64,000 nucleotides of DNA from Escarpia spicata (Eukaryota; Annelida; Polychaeta; Sabellida; Siboglinidae): positions 58,687,127-58,751,126 of the forward strand of contig OZ023211.1 in assembly GCA_963995525.1 (NCBI GenBank), given 5' to 3'. Below, in pieces: positions 48,063 through 60,450 of this stretch. Both the position numbers and the translations under genes were made by a program. Under the pieces are notes generated by a model. The model made no database searches. It saw only the letters and a list, made by a program, of their open reading frames with translations, and had not been told where the DNA came from. Each line of letters begins with the position of its first letter. Positions within the stretch are counted from its first letter, which is position 1.

Positions 48063-48639
48063 GTGTTTGTTTAAGAGCTAAAGTATTTTTTATTTTCATG
48101 TTAATGAAAATTTCTTTACATGTATGTATCTATTCAAATTGTGATTGCTCTACTAAACATGTATAGCTACAGTCAATCAAAATCGTTGCGTTCGCGTCAC
48201 GTGACCAGCAGCAGACGTCCACAACAACCAGTTCGACGTCAACGCAGGTGTAATCGTTGTTAGCAAAGCCAAGATATGTCAATCGCAAAGCGTCAGACAA
48301 AACGGATGGCCTGTCTTCGTGTTAGTTAGCATTACTTTCGTATCCAACTGTGATGTATCCTATGATGGAGTATATGCAATGCTGGATATGGTCTACATAT
48401 TTTACATTGAAGACGGGAAGAAGCGTTGGTCATAATAAATTATCCCACTTTAACTTACGCGATTCACCCGGCGTTATTCATTACGCGAAGAGTTCACGAT
48501 AACATATGACTTGCTTCAAACAGAACTTCACAGCGTGAGCTGATGTTGGAAATCAAAAACCAGATTAGTTGATGAACAAATCTATGTATTAATGGTTTAG
48601 ACCATGGGTCGGAACTCGGCAACCTGCGGCCCGCGGGCC

Positions 48640-49095
48640 AACTGCGACCCGCGAAGCTATTTCTTGCGGCACACTAAAAGCGAGCTTGCACACAATGCGG
48701 TACCGAGCGCCGTCGTAAAGACCGTGAACTACTTTCGCGGTCGTGGCCTAAACTTCCAGCACTTCAAGCGCCTTGTGGCAGAGATGAATGCGCAATATCA
48801 AGATCTCGTATACTACTGCTAAGTGCCCTGGCTGAGTCGAGGTGCCATGCAGGATCGCGTGCACGACCTGAGACTTGGAATTAGCTTGTTCGTGGAGCAG
48901 ACGTTTGCAGACGTTTGCAGACGTAAGGCCTCCCGGACATCGCTGACCCCCAGGTGCATCAGCGAGTTTTCAATTCTTGTCGACATCGTGCCGCATCTCA
49001 ATCTGCTGAATGTTCAACTAAAGGGACGAGAACATCCAACGAAAGAACTCCTCTAATTCGTTTCTTCCAGTTCGTTTCCGCTTTCGAGATCAAAT
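48640..49095 (+). pseudogene. hAT transposase fragment (GTF2IRD2/EPM2AIP1/ZBED type)
   Basis: Reads KTVNYFRGRGLNFQHFKRLV, QYQDLVYYC-stop-VPWLSRG, then RVHDLRLGISLFVEQTF and FSILVDIVPHLNLLNVQLKG. This follows the hAT pattern N..RGLNH..F..LL.E…DV.Y..EVRWLSRG…L.D....L..HLN.LN..LQG. A TAA (48820-48822) replaces a normally conserved residue. The catalytic residues of the N-terminal half are absent. Confidence 0.75.
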
Positions 49096-49617
49096 TGCGA
49101 GTGTGAGAGACACCACTATTGCATTTCTGAAACTCTCGAAAATTAACCATAAAGGTCCGATACGTACGAAGCATTCGTTGAGATGCAGTGGTGGGTGTCT
49201 GCAGAACTGCTGTAGCTCGTCTTTGCAGTTTCTGAAAAGTATCACACACGGAAACTCTCTTGGACTTGTCAAAATGTCATATGCATGACGACAACGCGGA
49301 CCTTGAATTTTTTTAATACCAAGTGTATTTTTAATAGTAATCCGTTCAACATTAGCCATATTGATGTTCCATAATAAAAAAATAGTAATTATTTGTTTGT
49401 ACATTGAATTTGCCGATCCCGGGGGGCCTGGTGGTACGTGCCCCCGGACTTTTGGAATTTGGCGTGCACGCAGAACTTTTTTTCTTCAACATCCTCACCC
49501 TCTTCCCTGACTTGTGATGTCAAAGTCAAACCAAGTGCGACAGCAGAGAAGCAGAAGAAGAGCTGAAGATATGGCTGCACAGCGACGAAAACTTGTCAAC
49601 TGGACTCCCTTCCCCGT

Positions 49618-52600
49618 AACTCCGCCATGGCCGGTCCCAAGCCCGGATGAGAAAGGAGGATGGTTGAGCGTGGGGCTAGCACCCCCACCTCGTAAAAAAA
49701 ATACTTGCTACAGAAACGTCGACAACAGAATTTACAGAGAACACATGCCTGGAAGAGGAAGGGTCTTCATCTCGAGGACCTATGACGCCATGTGGTGAAA
49801 GCCGAGAGACCACGGAAGCCACAGGGCCGAGCACCCTTCTTTCGATCAAGCAAATTAATATGGGAACATGGAACGTGAGGACCATGTACCAGACAGGAAA
49901 GACAGCACAAGTAGCAGCGGAAATGAAAAACTACAACCTAGCACTGCTGGGAATTAGCGAGACAAGATGGACACAGTCAGGACAGAGAAGAATACCTACA
50001 TGAGAGATGTTACTTTTTTCTGGACATGAAGAAGACGATGCCCCCCACACTAAAGGTGTAGCACTTATGCTATCAAGACCGGCACAGAGGGCGTTGATAG
50101 GATGGGAAGCGCATCGACCGAGAATCAACACAGCATCCTTCAGAACAAAGACAAAGAAAATCAAGATGAATGTCATCTAGTGCTACGCACCAACGAACGA
50201 TAGTGATGAAGAAACCAAAGACCAGTTCTATAGCAGATTACAAAGCATCTTGGACAAGTGCCGAGAAAAGGATGTGACCGTCCTTATGGGAGATTTCAAT
50301 GCGAAGATTGGAATGGACAACGACGGATATGAAGAAGTGATGGGAACCCATGCTGTTGGAGAGATGAACGAGAACGAAGAGAGATTTGCGGACACATGTG
50401 CACTGAACAAGGTTGTCATCCGAGGCAGCATTTTCACACACAAAAGGATACACAAGACTACATGGGTGTCACCCGACCACGTTACAGAGAACCATATAGA
50501 TCACATCTGCATAGGCAAGAGATTCAGGAGGTCACTTCAAGATGTAAGAGTGAAGAGGGGAACTGACGTTGCATCCGACCATCACCTGCTGGTTGCTAGA
50601 CTGAAACTCAAGCTGAAGAAAAATTGGATGGAGACAGCAACAAAGAGACGAAAGTACAATGTCGGCCACCTGAAAGATCTACAGACAAGAGAGGAATACA
50701 AGCTGAACCTTGCTAACAAATTCCAAATGCTACAGGAGCTGCATGGTGAAGAATCTGACCTGAACAGCCAGTGGCAGAACACCAAAAAGACACTGACATC
50801 AACTTGCCGAGAAGTGGTTGGCCTGAAGAAACAGCAACAGAAAAATTGGATCACAGCAGAAACCTTGCGCAGGATCCAAGTGCGGAAGGAGAAGAAATAA
50901 GCAGTAAACAACAGTCGAACAAGAGCAGCAAAGGCAAAAGCACAGGAAGAGCATACAGAAGCCAACAGAGAAGTAAAGAAGAGTGTAAAAACAGACAAGC
51001 GCAACTACATTGACAGTCTGGCAGAAGAGGCAGAGCAAGCTGCAGGCAGCGGAAATATGAGACAGCTGTACGACACCACCAGGAAATTATCAGGCAAGCA
51101 GAGCAAACCAGAACGACCAGTTAAAGACAAGGAAAGATCATCACAGGAACTGAGAAACAGCTCAACAGATGGGCTGAACATTTTGAAGAACTTTTGAACA
51201 GACCTGCCCCACCGGACCCCCCAGACATACATCCAGCAGAAGCGGACCTACCCATCAAGTGTGACAAGCCTACCAAGGAAGAAATCAGGAGGGCCATAAG
51301 GCAGCTGAAGAATAACAAAGCAGCAGGACCGGACGAGATTCCTGCAGAAACACTCAAGGCAGATACAGACACCTCTGTGGAACTACTGTACCCTCTCTTT
51401 GGAAAGATCTGCGCAGAGGAAGAGGTGCCATCAGACTGGAGAGAGGGATACCTCATAAAACTTCCCAAGAAAGGAGACCTCAGCAATTGTTCCAACTACA
51501 GAGGAATCACACTTCTGTCAGTGCCAGGGAAAGTGTTGAACAGAATCATCTTGGAGAGAATGAAAGATGCAGTCGACCCACTGCTGAGAGATCAGCAAGC
51601 TGGATTCCGCCCGAACAGATCATGCGATCGCAACATTGCACATCATAGTAGAGCAATTCTTGGAGTGGAACTCCTCGCTCTACATCAACTTCGTTGACTA
51701 CGAAAAGGCGTTTGACAGCGTAGACAGGGAGACTCTGTGGAAACTACTACGACATTATGGCATACCAACCAAATTGGTCAACCTGATTAAGAACAGTTAT
51801 GAAGGAACAGGCTGCAGACTAATTCATGGAGGACAGCAAACGAACCGTTTCGAAGTGAAGACTGGAGTTAGACAAGGCTTCCTGCTGTCCCCGTTCCTCT
51901 TTCTCCTGGCCATCGATTGGATACTGAAGACATGCACAAGCCAGAGAAGAAATGGAATCCAGTGGACAATGTGGACGCAACTGGAGGACTTGAACTTTGC
52001 CGACGATCTGGCACTGTTGTCCCACAGCCACCAGCAGATGCAGGAGAAGACCACTGAACTGGCAGCCATCTCCTCACAAATGGGCCTCAACATAAAGGAA
52101 AGACAAGGGTCCTCAAAGTTAATACAGCCAGCACTGAGCCAGTCACACTGGAAGGGAGTGCACTTGAAGAGGTAGAGGCCTTCACGTACCTGGGTAGCAT
52201 CATCGGCAAGCAGGATGGCACAGACGCGGATGTTAGAGCAAGGATTGGCAAGGCGAAAGGAGCATTTATACAGCTCAAGAACATCTAGAGCTCCACGAAG
52301 ATCCGACTGTTTAACTCCAACGTGAAGTCAGTCCTATTGTATGGAGCAGAGACATGGAGGACAACTAACACCACCACCAAGAAAGTACAGCCCTTCATCA
52401 ACAACTGTCTAAGAAGAATCCTCCAGATCCGCTGGCCAGACACAATCAGCAACATTAACTTGTGGAGGAGGACACCAACTGTTTGCCGAAGATGAAATAA
52501 GAAGAAGACGATGAGGATGGATTGGTCACACGCTCCTGAAACCAGCATCAACTATCACCAGACAGGCTTTGACATGGAACCTACAAGGCAGGAGAAAAAG

Positions 52601-52762
52601 AGGTCGTCCAAAGAACACGTGGCGAAGGGACCTCCATGCGGACACCAAGGAGACAGGACACACTTGGAGACAGCTTGAAACAAGAGCCCAGGACAGAGGA
52701 CTCTGGAGAGCTGTTGTCGACGGCCTATGCCCCAGGAGGGACAATGGGCACAAGTAAGTAAG
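49618..52762 (+). mobile_element. Full-length RTE-type LINE, 3.1 kb
   Basis: Flanked by the exact 12-bp duplication TCCCTTCCCCGT (49606-49617 and 52763-52774). Order: 5' UTR, endonuclease (INMGTWNVRTMYQTGK; LLGISETRWTQSGQ; VLMGDFNAKIG; VASDHHLLVARLKL), RT (NKAAGPDEIPAETLKA; NYRGITLLSVPGKVLNRI; DQQAGFRPNRSC; VDYEKAFDSVDRETLW; TGVRQGFLLSPFLFLLAID; NFADDLALLSH) and a C-terminal GRRKRGRPKNTWRRDL block. It ends with (AAGT)n. Stops at 50001 and 50898 and frameshifts near 51135, 51640 and 52100 disable it. FADD is intact. Proteins of this type are often misannotated as craniofacial development protein 2. Confidence 0.92.
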
Positions 52763-53029
52763 TCCCTTCCCCGTCTTCCGATGTCACCAGTCGAGCCAAG
52801 ACAGCGGAGAAGCTGACGTGACGGTTCAACCGCCAGTGGAGGTTTTCATGCCCCCCCCCAGACCACCCTCTCGGGGTCCGCGCATACACTGGCAAATGTG
52901 TAAGTTCAGCTCAAGTCACTTATTTGGCCCTCCATTCAAAAAGGTTGCCGGCCCCTGGTTTATGACGAGCGATATGCGCAGGTAATTTAATAAAAGACGG
53001 CTTCGTCAGTATGAATTAACAACCAATAA

Positions 53030-53031
<2 letters not shown>

Positions 53032-53113
<82 letters not shown>
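53032..53113. repeat. (GT)41 microsatellite
   Basis: 82 bp of perfect GT. Confidence 0.98.
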
Positions 53114-53114
<1 letters not shown>

Positions 53115-53290
53115 ATCACGACCTTTTATAATCAATATATTATGGTGATTACACGTAGAAACAGGTATATCTACAACAACAGTTTCAGCTAGAAAAGTGA
53201 AACCCGTGTCTTTCATATTTGTATTCAATGAAAATCCCAGGTGAGCGGCTGTAGAAACGTTTATATAATTTTGCTTTCTATTCTGCTATT

Positions 53291-53333
53291 GTGTGTGTGT
53301 GGGGGGGTGGGTGGGTGGGTGGGTGTGTGTGTG

Positions 53334-53377
<44 letters not shown>

Positions 53378-53412
53378 TACGTGCGTGCGCGCGCGCGTGC
53401 TTGTGTGTGTGT
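53291..53412. repeat. Compound GT / GGGT / GTGC / GC microsatellite
   Basis: (GT)n, (GGGT)n, (GT)n, (GTGC)n and (GC)n in succession. Open frames on both strands here are artefacts of the repeat. Confidence 0.96.
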
Positions 53413-53683
53413 TCATGTACACAGCACACAGCCTCACGATCGACTGTTTTGTTATGTCTCCTACAAAAACAAATTCTTGATATTGCACAACAGTTTCGCT
53501 ATCAGTTGGATGAGTTAGTTGGGCAGTTACTGCAGAAACTGAGAGCAACGGTCGTTCTGCGAAGTTCTGGCAATCATCAGTATCCGTGTGGCGCGTATAA
53601 ATGATATGCGTTCGTGCAATATGATCTTGTTTTGTCGTCGCCTAGTGTGTGTGCTTCAAACGACACTTGGACGACGTCTAGAC

Positions 53684-54670
53684 CAGTGCTTCTCAACCGG
53701 TGTGCTGCGGCACACTTGCGTGCCGTGAGAACCTCCCAGGTGTGCCGCGGCGGCTCTGGTAATTAAAAAGTAAGAATTGTATTATATTAATATCAAGCTA
53801 CAGTCGTACACCATCTATTCTAAATTTAACATTTTTATAATCGTGATGACCGCTTTCTATTGTGCGTATATTGATAGGAAAAGAAGACGGCCAGGAAATG
53901 TTTTTTTTTTATTAGCCCCCATGCAACATTAATTTCACGTGTGATTAAATTTCTTTTTGGTGTACTCAAACATTCTGATGCACATGCGCCTTGAAGACTC
54001 ACAAGGCGGCCAGGAATTGTTGTGCACTTTACTTCTTTCAATTACTGGGTGGCTAAACTTGCATACATGGCTGACATCTTCGAGAATATCAACGAACTGA
54101 ATCGAAGAATGCAAAGTCGGAATGAGAACGTCCGTACACAACGGGTTCAAATCCAAACTACGGCTATGGCGAGAAAAACTGGAACGTGGCTCACAGGACA
54201 TGTTTAAATGGACAAATAACACACATCCTGAACATAAACTGCTGAAAGTTATAGCAGAACATTTAGACATGCTTCACGACAAGTTTCAGCATTATTTCCA
54301 GTTGACCAGCACTGAACAGTATGACTGGCTTCGCGATCATTTCGCAACATCTGCAGAGGCTTCCGCTGTGGAGCTTCCTCTGGACGTTCGGGAGTAACTG
54401 GTAGACATCAGGAGTGATCGCACCCTCAAACTTAAATTCCCTGATATGTCCCTCATTTTTGGTGCAGGTGAAAAATGAGTATCCAACCATCGTTGATCGT
54501 GCCTTTTGATGTGTTGCCACCATTTTTGAAGTGTACGGTCAGCTTCTCGACATCAACACTTATCAAGACCAATAAGAGGCCATGTCCACAGAGTCTGGAT
54601 CAGGAACTTCGTGTAGCTCTTTCTACCATAGAGCCGAACATTAAGCGTATATGTTCCAAGATAGGTGCAA
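53684..54670 (+). mobile_element. Second hAT element (ZBED5/SCAND3-like transposase relic)
   Basis: Begins CAGTGCTTCTCAACCGGTGT + GCTGCGGCACAC, a well-known hAT terminus. Inside, plus-strand pieces WVAKLAYMADIFENINELN, RMQSRNENVRTQ, FKSKLRLWREKLERG, HFATSAEAS and LKLKFPDMSL match the C-terminal half of ZBED5/SCAND3-like proteins in order, with at least one frameshift (about 54140) and stops. The right terminus was not found. The homology runs into a (GT)77 tract. Confidence 0.7.
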
Positions 54671-54706
54671 GTTACTCACTAGTGCCAAATAGACGTTCCG
54701 GCATAA

Positions 54707-54865
<159 letters not shown>

Positions 54866-54876
54866 GCCCTTAGGTT

Positions 54877-54912
<36 letters not shown>

Positions 54913-54982
54913 CATATAGGATATACAACCTCCGAGAAAACATACGTGCTTACTGTTCACACCATGACTGGCATTGAGCGCA

Positions 54983-55299
54983 CAGTCGTCCACCCGTTTA
55001 TATAAGTCGTCCATCTATCGGTGTCAGTTGTCCGTCTGTCCATAACAGCTGTCCGCTTACCTGTCAATATCAATTGTCAACCTGTCCATAACAGTCGTCC
55101 ACCTGTCAATATCAGTTTCCATCTGTCAGTATCAAGTGTCCGTCTGTCCACATCAGTCTTCTACCTGTTCATATAAATCATCCACCCGTCCGTACCAGTC
55201 GTCTCCTGTCCAGTTTAGTCGTCCACCTGTCCATATCAGTCGTCCACCTGTTCATATCAGTTGTTCATTTGTTCATATCAGTCGTTAACCTGTCCATTA
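54983..55299. repeat. 21-bp minisatellite, about 15 copies
   Basis: The unit cgtccacctgtccatatcagt, with many single-base changes and one short gap. Older than the other arrays, judging by divergence. Confidence 0.92.
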
Positions 55300-55442
55300 G
55301 CATTTTGTTCGCTAGGTTTGGTGTTTCTCGTTGACTGGTACTTCGTACCGTACTTGAACGATTTATACCCTTGTCAAAACATGGGGCGGACAAAACCACA
55401 CTTCATTAAAACAGTTAACAAAGACGGTAGTCAGGATGTAAC

Positions 55443-55581
55443 TTATATATATATGTATATATATATATATAAGTTACATATATATATATAAGTTTTATAT
55501 ATATATATATATACATTATTATATATATATATAAATGTATATATACGTGTATATATATATATATGTATATCTATTATATAT

Positions 55582-55640
<59 letters not shown>
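55443..55640. repeat. AT-rich compound microsatellite with a (GATT)14 end
   Basis: AT runs with palindromic breaks (55443-55583), then 57 bp of GATT (55584-55640). The GATT part is the 3' tail of the minus-strand LINE that follows, which reads AATAAACAATCAATC on its own strand. Confidence 0.9.
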
Positions 55641-55642
<2 letters not shown>

Positions 55643-56780
55643 TATTTAGGATTGTTTATTTAAAATACAATACAACAATACAAAATGGGTACGTGCTAAT
55701 TACATATACACACAACATTATGACATGAATACAATACAGAATACAACGTTTTATATGCACCCATCATCATATGTAATGTACCGTAATGGTGAACTGATAA
55801 TATCAAATAATAATGATACACAAATATTCCAATCAAGTAGATTCCTACAAGTGTCTATCGAACTTCATTGCAGAATCAACATTTATTGTACGCAGGGCTT
55901 TAGTAAATTGTATTTTGGATGTTAAGTTAACTATGCGTTCAGGTAGTCGGTTCCAGATAGATACAACTCTATTGCTAAAATGTTTTTTGTTACATCAAGT
56001 TTAAAGTGTGTTGTCTTAAGTTTAAGTCCATAACCTCTTGTCGAAATGGTGGAATGAAATTATAGCAGTGTTATTGCACGAAATTAGATTAGTTTCAGAT
56101 ACATTGACATGTCCATGCATGGTATCGTATACCATATTATAAACCCGGCGGACTTCGAGACTCTCTAGATGAAGATATTCCAGTTTTTGTTACTAGCTAT
56201 GATTGGCATCGAATTTACATCGGTAATAGACCCGGCGCGTAAAGAACCGTTGCACATTCTCTAACAGGTCAGTTATGCCGAAGTACTGCCTAGCTGGTAT
56301 GTATGGGTTCCACAGCTCAAAAAGCTATTGAACCATTGTTGCTGTTACCGCATATCCCACACTTCGGTAGTTTGTATAGTAATTTAGGATGAGGTACCGT
56401 ATCGAACGCTTTGGAAAAGTCGGTGTACACCGTGTCAACGAACCTTTTTGAGTCAATAGCCTTCTTCTTCTTATGTACAGCTCAGAACTCTGTATCAGCC
56501 ACATGTATGTGGCTAGAGTATTGTCGACATACATGTGGCCTTAACCCACAAGATACTGCAATCCAACAGCTGCAGCTCTGTGGGTCGCCCTTTAACAAAA
56601 CAGTATTGAGCATCTGTAATTAGATGATTTTGATGCAGGTGCTAATTTATGCTGTCAGTCAATATTCGTTCAGACAAACGGCACATAGCTGGTAGAATGA
56701 TAATCGGGCGGAAATTACATGCCTGCGATGCATCTCCTTTTTCGGTGGGCGGTGTGTGGAAATTTTTAGTTTCGTGCTTC
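55641..56780 (-). mobile_element. Decayed LINE (RT C-terminal half), minus strand
   Basis: On the minus strand: VYTDFSKAFDTVPHPKLLYK (RT domain 3), FELWNPYIPARQYFGITDLL with ENVQRFFTRRV, YLHLESLEVRRVYNMVYD, and a C-terminal NRVVSIWNRLPERIVN. Several frameshifts and a large internal deletion (the YADD region is missing). Jockey/CR1/L2 style. The (AATC)n tail is shared with the plus-strand fragment at 19990-20182. Confidence 0.75.
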
Positions 56781-58199
56781 TCGTATTTTTAATTACATTG
56801 CATGCAAAGCTGCATGGCATCTTAATATGTACCCCGATACATTTACAACTAGAAATATATATATATATATATATATATGCGTCGTTATCTTGTGTTGGTT
56901 GACAACGTTTGCATACTGTCATATTCTTAGTAATGTTGTTGTTGCTAATACATCAACCTCCATTTCTTCAGACCAGTGTGCGAAAACACATCTGTTGATT
57001 TCAGCGTGTTCGTTGTTTTTGGATTCATTCAAATTAATAATTGCAAGCATAGGTACTTATGGTTCGAACGAGGCTTTCGGCACCCTCACGATGCCTCCGT
57101 CAAGGTTATACCGAATCAATCTCGATCGTTATGTGACGTGGTTTCAACGTCATATCATGACATTACAATATAACGCTGACGAAGGCAACGCGAGGGTGCT
57201 GAATGCTCAAGCCACTCAAGATTCTTACAGGTACCCATGCTTGCAATATTTGTTAGTATTTTGACAAGTACAGATTGGATCTTGCGGAAAAGATTTCTTT
57301 TTCGTTGTGCATGAATTCATAAACACAAGGTCGCAATAATAAATTATGTTTTCTAATCATGCCGTCAGAACTTTAACAGGGTCAGTCGGACAACTGTGAA
57401 GGGTCTTTCTGGTGACGCACTGTGTTATAGCAGCACGCGTAACCCATGTATCCCTAATAGGTGTCAACTAAACCAGGGTCGTGACCTAGGTTAGTCATTT
57501 AAACTGCTCAATGCGATTTTACTGGGAAAGGTTAATAGGTCGTTGTACTCCATGTGGCTTGATACAACAGCGCTGACAGTAACTGATATCGGTCACGACA
57601 TGTGCACCGGTTATTATCGGGGAAATTAAAGTACGACTGCCCCGCACTGAAATAACCTACAATTGAAACCGCCCCGCATTGGAATTACATACAGCACCGC
57701 TCTGTATTTGAAGTCTCCTGAACAGAGGCAGCTATTGATAAGGCGCTACTTTAGCGCAGATCTATGCGAGTTGGGTGGTTCGTTGTTAGTATAATAGTAT
57801 CGTATTAGTGGCCACATATAGGTCAGGTCAGGTCAGGTATAAAGATGGGGTGTATGTCTATAAGTCAACGTGAATAACTATTGTGCGGTGTTTATATTCA
57901 TTCGTTACAGTGGATCTTGCTTTTAGTCTAGATACGTCTTCATAAAGATTTCTTCATCAATAAATATAGTAATTGTTGGGATTACCCATCCTCGGAGGTG
58001 CTGCTATATCGGTGTCTGTGTTAGTGCAGTTATCCACCACCCCCGGCTTGCGATGGTGGGATTTGTTTTTTGTGTCCGTTGTTCTGTGTCGTCAGTCAGG
58101 TCATCGCTGCACTTTTAAGAGCGGAGAGGGTGTTTTAATTAATATCACATACCATCTCCCACAAAAAGCATCGCATTAATATTATATATATAGGCCATG

Positions 58200-58256
58200 T
58201 GATTGTGTGTGTTTGTGTGTGTATGTGCGTGCGTGCGTGCGCGCGCGCGCGCGTGT
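58200..58256. repeat. (GT)/(GTGC)/(GC) microsatellite
   Basis: GT run passing into GTGC and then a pure (GC)n stretch, Z-DNA prone. Confidence 0.93.
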
Positions 58257-58402
58257 TACCTGCTTTGTTGTTTCTTTATTTTGGATGCCAAACCGATATG
58301 GAATGCATCATAAATATAAATAGGACCCACTAATTGATGTTGAATGGGCCTAAAATTGTGGAAGTGTTGTTATTAGGCGGGAGATACGGCGTGTTGATAC
58401 GC

Positions 58403-58450
58403 ATGCACGCACGTACGCACGCACGCACGCACGCACGCACATACACACAT
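58403..58450. repeat. (GCAC)n microsatellite
   Basis: cgcacgcacgcacgcacgca and flanking variants. It is the complement type of the 58200 array, about 150 bp away, so the two can pair with each other. Confidence 0.93.
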
Positions 58451-59749
58451 ACATGTATGAGATGTGAGTCCATTTAGTGTAGAAAAAAGAACAATAATTA
58501 AATGTCGTCATCTGTAGTACTTAAGTTTGAACATGGTGTAAATTGATGTACGCTCGGGTCCCCATGATCCCACGGAATGCTCTTTTCATGTTGCAGTTCG
58601 CCAGTTATCGGTTGCTTGCTCACATATCGATATTGGAATGCTTTATCGTGCGTATGCCGTTACCGTTATTTACCATATGGACCAATATCAGCGCTGTTGC
58701 GAGCAGTTAAACTTATTATCAACACAGCGTCTCTATAGACGCAAAGGTACCTACACCGGAGCTTATTGGCGTTGAATCTAGTTACGACCTGAGTCAGTTG
58801 TGTGCACACAGTGTTTGCTCGGGCTGGTAATCTACGTTAATTGGTCTTGTCAATCGGCTGAGTTCGCCGTCACTACACACCTGGCGGACAAGTAATAGGT
58901 GGCAATAACTGATCAATAAATGTAAACTGATAATTATATGATACACGACTAATGCATTACAATACGTAAAGGGAAACAGAACGCAATTGTGTGGGCCTAT
59001 ACACTTAAACGAGTTAATACAGTCTAACCATGTGCAACTACAATCAACAATATCACTCCTGTGGTTTACTCAGAATGTATTTTCAAAGTGGAGATTCTAG
59101 TGAAATCTCACAGCACCCGACGGCTGACAAATTGAGATACGACCCTGATGCTTGACCAATACGCAGAACTTATTTGACCATGACGCAGCAGTGACGCCTC
59201 GAATGCTTCTGTTTCTTTGACATGTATATTATTTTTATGAATGTGCCAGCTCATGTGGTAGTTTCTCGTATTCCCTTCGAGTCGGAGTTACACTTGCAAA
59301 AAGTGTTATAATGCAACACAGTGCACAGTGCACGGTGCGAACGTAACATTTAGTAGTTACAGTTCTAAAACAAATTCGGCGAGGCAAACTTGAGTAATAT
59401 TCTCTGTTTTGTGACTGGCGAATTGAGTTGAGTAGGTATTGGTGACGTCAGGATTTATATCATAATAGTGATGTCCGTGCAAATTAAATTACATGATTAT
59501 TCTAGTAAACTGCTGGCATCATATATTCTTAATTGTAGTTGCCGGTGGTTAGTTTTTATTAACTCTTTTATATGCACAGGCCCAAAACGATGCATTTTGT
59601 TTCCCTTTAATCCTTTAGTCGATTTTCGGTCAACCTTTTCATCCAAGAGTAAGACAGCTAAGAACGCATAAGTGTATGACTTTGTAAGACACCTAAATGT
59701 CACGTTTAAGTTTTAAGTGTGATAGATAACCGACATGGAATGACAGACC

Positions 59750-60450
59750 AGCACGTCGCGAATGTCCTACGTTTCCACTCTGAGCACAAACACAACTAGC
59801 TAGCACTGATTAGCGACACGAGCAAGCGCATCATGTCGCGAAATTTTACGGCTTTACACTTGAGTAACCGCGCACACAATGGACTAGTTAATCTTCGCTG
59901 GCGCTATCGGCTTGTTTACATCAATCAGATGTCGAGCGACCACACTAGGGACACCGGTTGCAGCGGAGGCACTAGTAACCGGCCGGCGAACTTTGCCACG
60001 GATCGGATCAGGTATTCGAAGTATGTAGGTCAGCGAAAACATCGAAAGCGGCGCATTGGCGCTTGGCGCCGCGCAGGCTCACTCGCTTGTTCGCTAGCGC
60101 TTCCGCCAGGGATGGATCTACGCCGCGCTAGTTCGGTGTGTTGTTGCTACGCGTTATGATCGCTGCAAGGCGGCCGTTTGCCGCTAATAAACGTGGCTGA
60201 AAGTCGTCTGCCGCCACAGGTAGGGGCCAATTTGTGATATCGATTTGTGTTCTCGCGGGAATTGTCGTTTGGTTAGCGAGACTGCGTCGTAGGCCCGGTG
60301 AGACACCGCATCGCTACGTTCGGGAGGAGGGAGGGAGGCACATGTCGTGTCGGGAGATGTGTGAGCAATCGGGGATGTTAAATGTCGATAAAGTTTGGCG
60401 TCGTCGTCACGATTCCCGTCACTTGTGCACGTTTTGGTCCGTTTAAAGCG
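59750..60450 (+). promoter_or_regulatory. CpG-rich segment, possible 5' end of a gene to the right
   Basis: CpG is clearly more frequent here than elsewhere in the window. A plus ORF (59833-60159) is Arg-rich with no family match. A donor-like CCACAG|GTAGGGG lies at about 60219. A first (possibly noncoding) exon and promoter would fit. No downstream coding exon is recognised inside the window. Confidence 0.3.

Larger units (their letters stand above)
48601..52955 (+). mobile_element. hAT (Charlie-like) transposon, interrupted by a LINE
   Basis: The left end has tgggtcgg…cggcaacctgcggcccgcgg and the right end has ggttgccggcccctgg, the familiar GGGTCGGCAACC-type hAT terminus. Flanks are TGGTTTAG (48593-48600) and TGGTTTAT (52956-52963), an 8-bp duplication with one change. 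Without the LINE at 49618-52762 (and one TSD copy) it is about 1.2 kb and holds part of a transposase. Confidence 0.7.
56790..59740. other. Intergenic DNA, no gene recognised
   Basis: Contains short AT runs near 56856-56878, a run of AGGTC pentamers followed by a TATAAAG (57820-57844), and two GC/GTGC or CGCA microsatellites (58207-58256, 58403-58444). A plus ORF at 56827-57264 begins inside the AT run and has no known motif. Confidence 0.4.

Noticed and set aside
49389..49580. Secreted small protein on the minus strand (MQPYLQLFFCFSAVALGL)
   Set aside because: It lies inside hAT sequence, antisense, without splice sites or family similarity.
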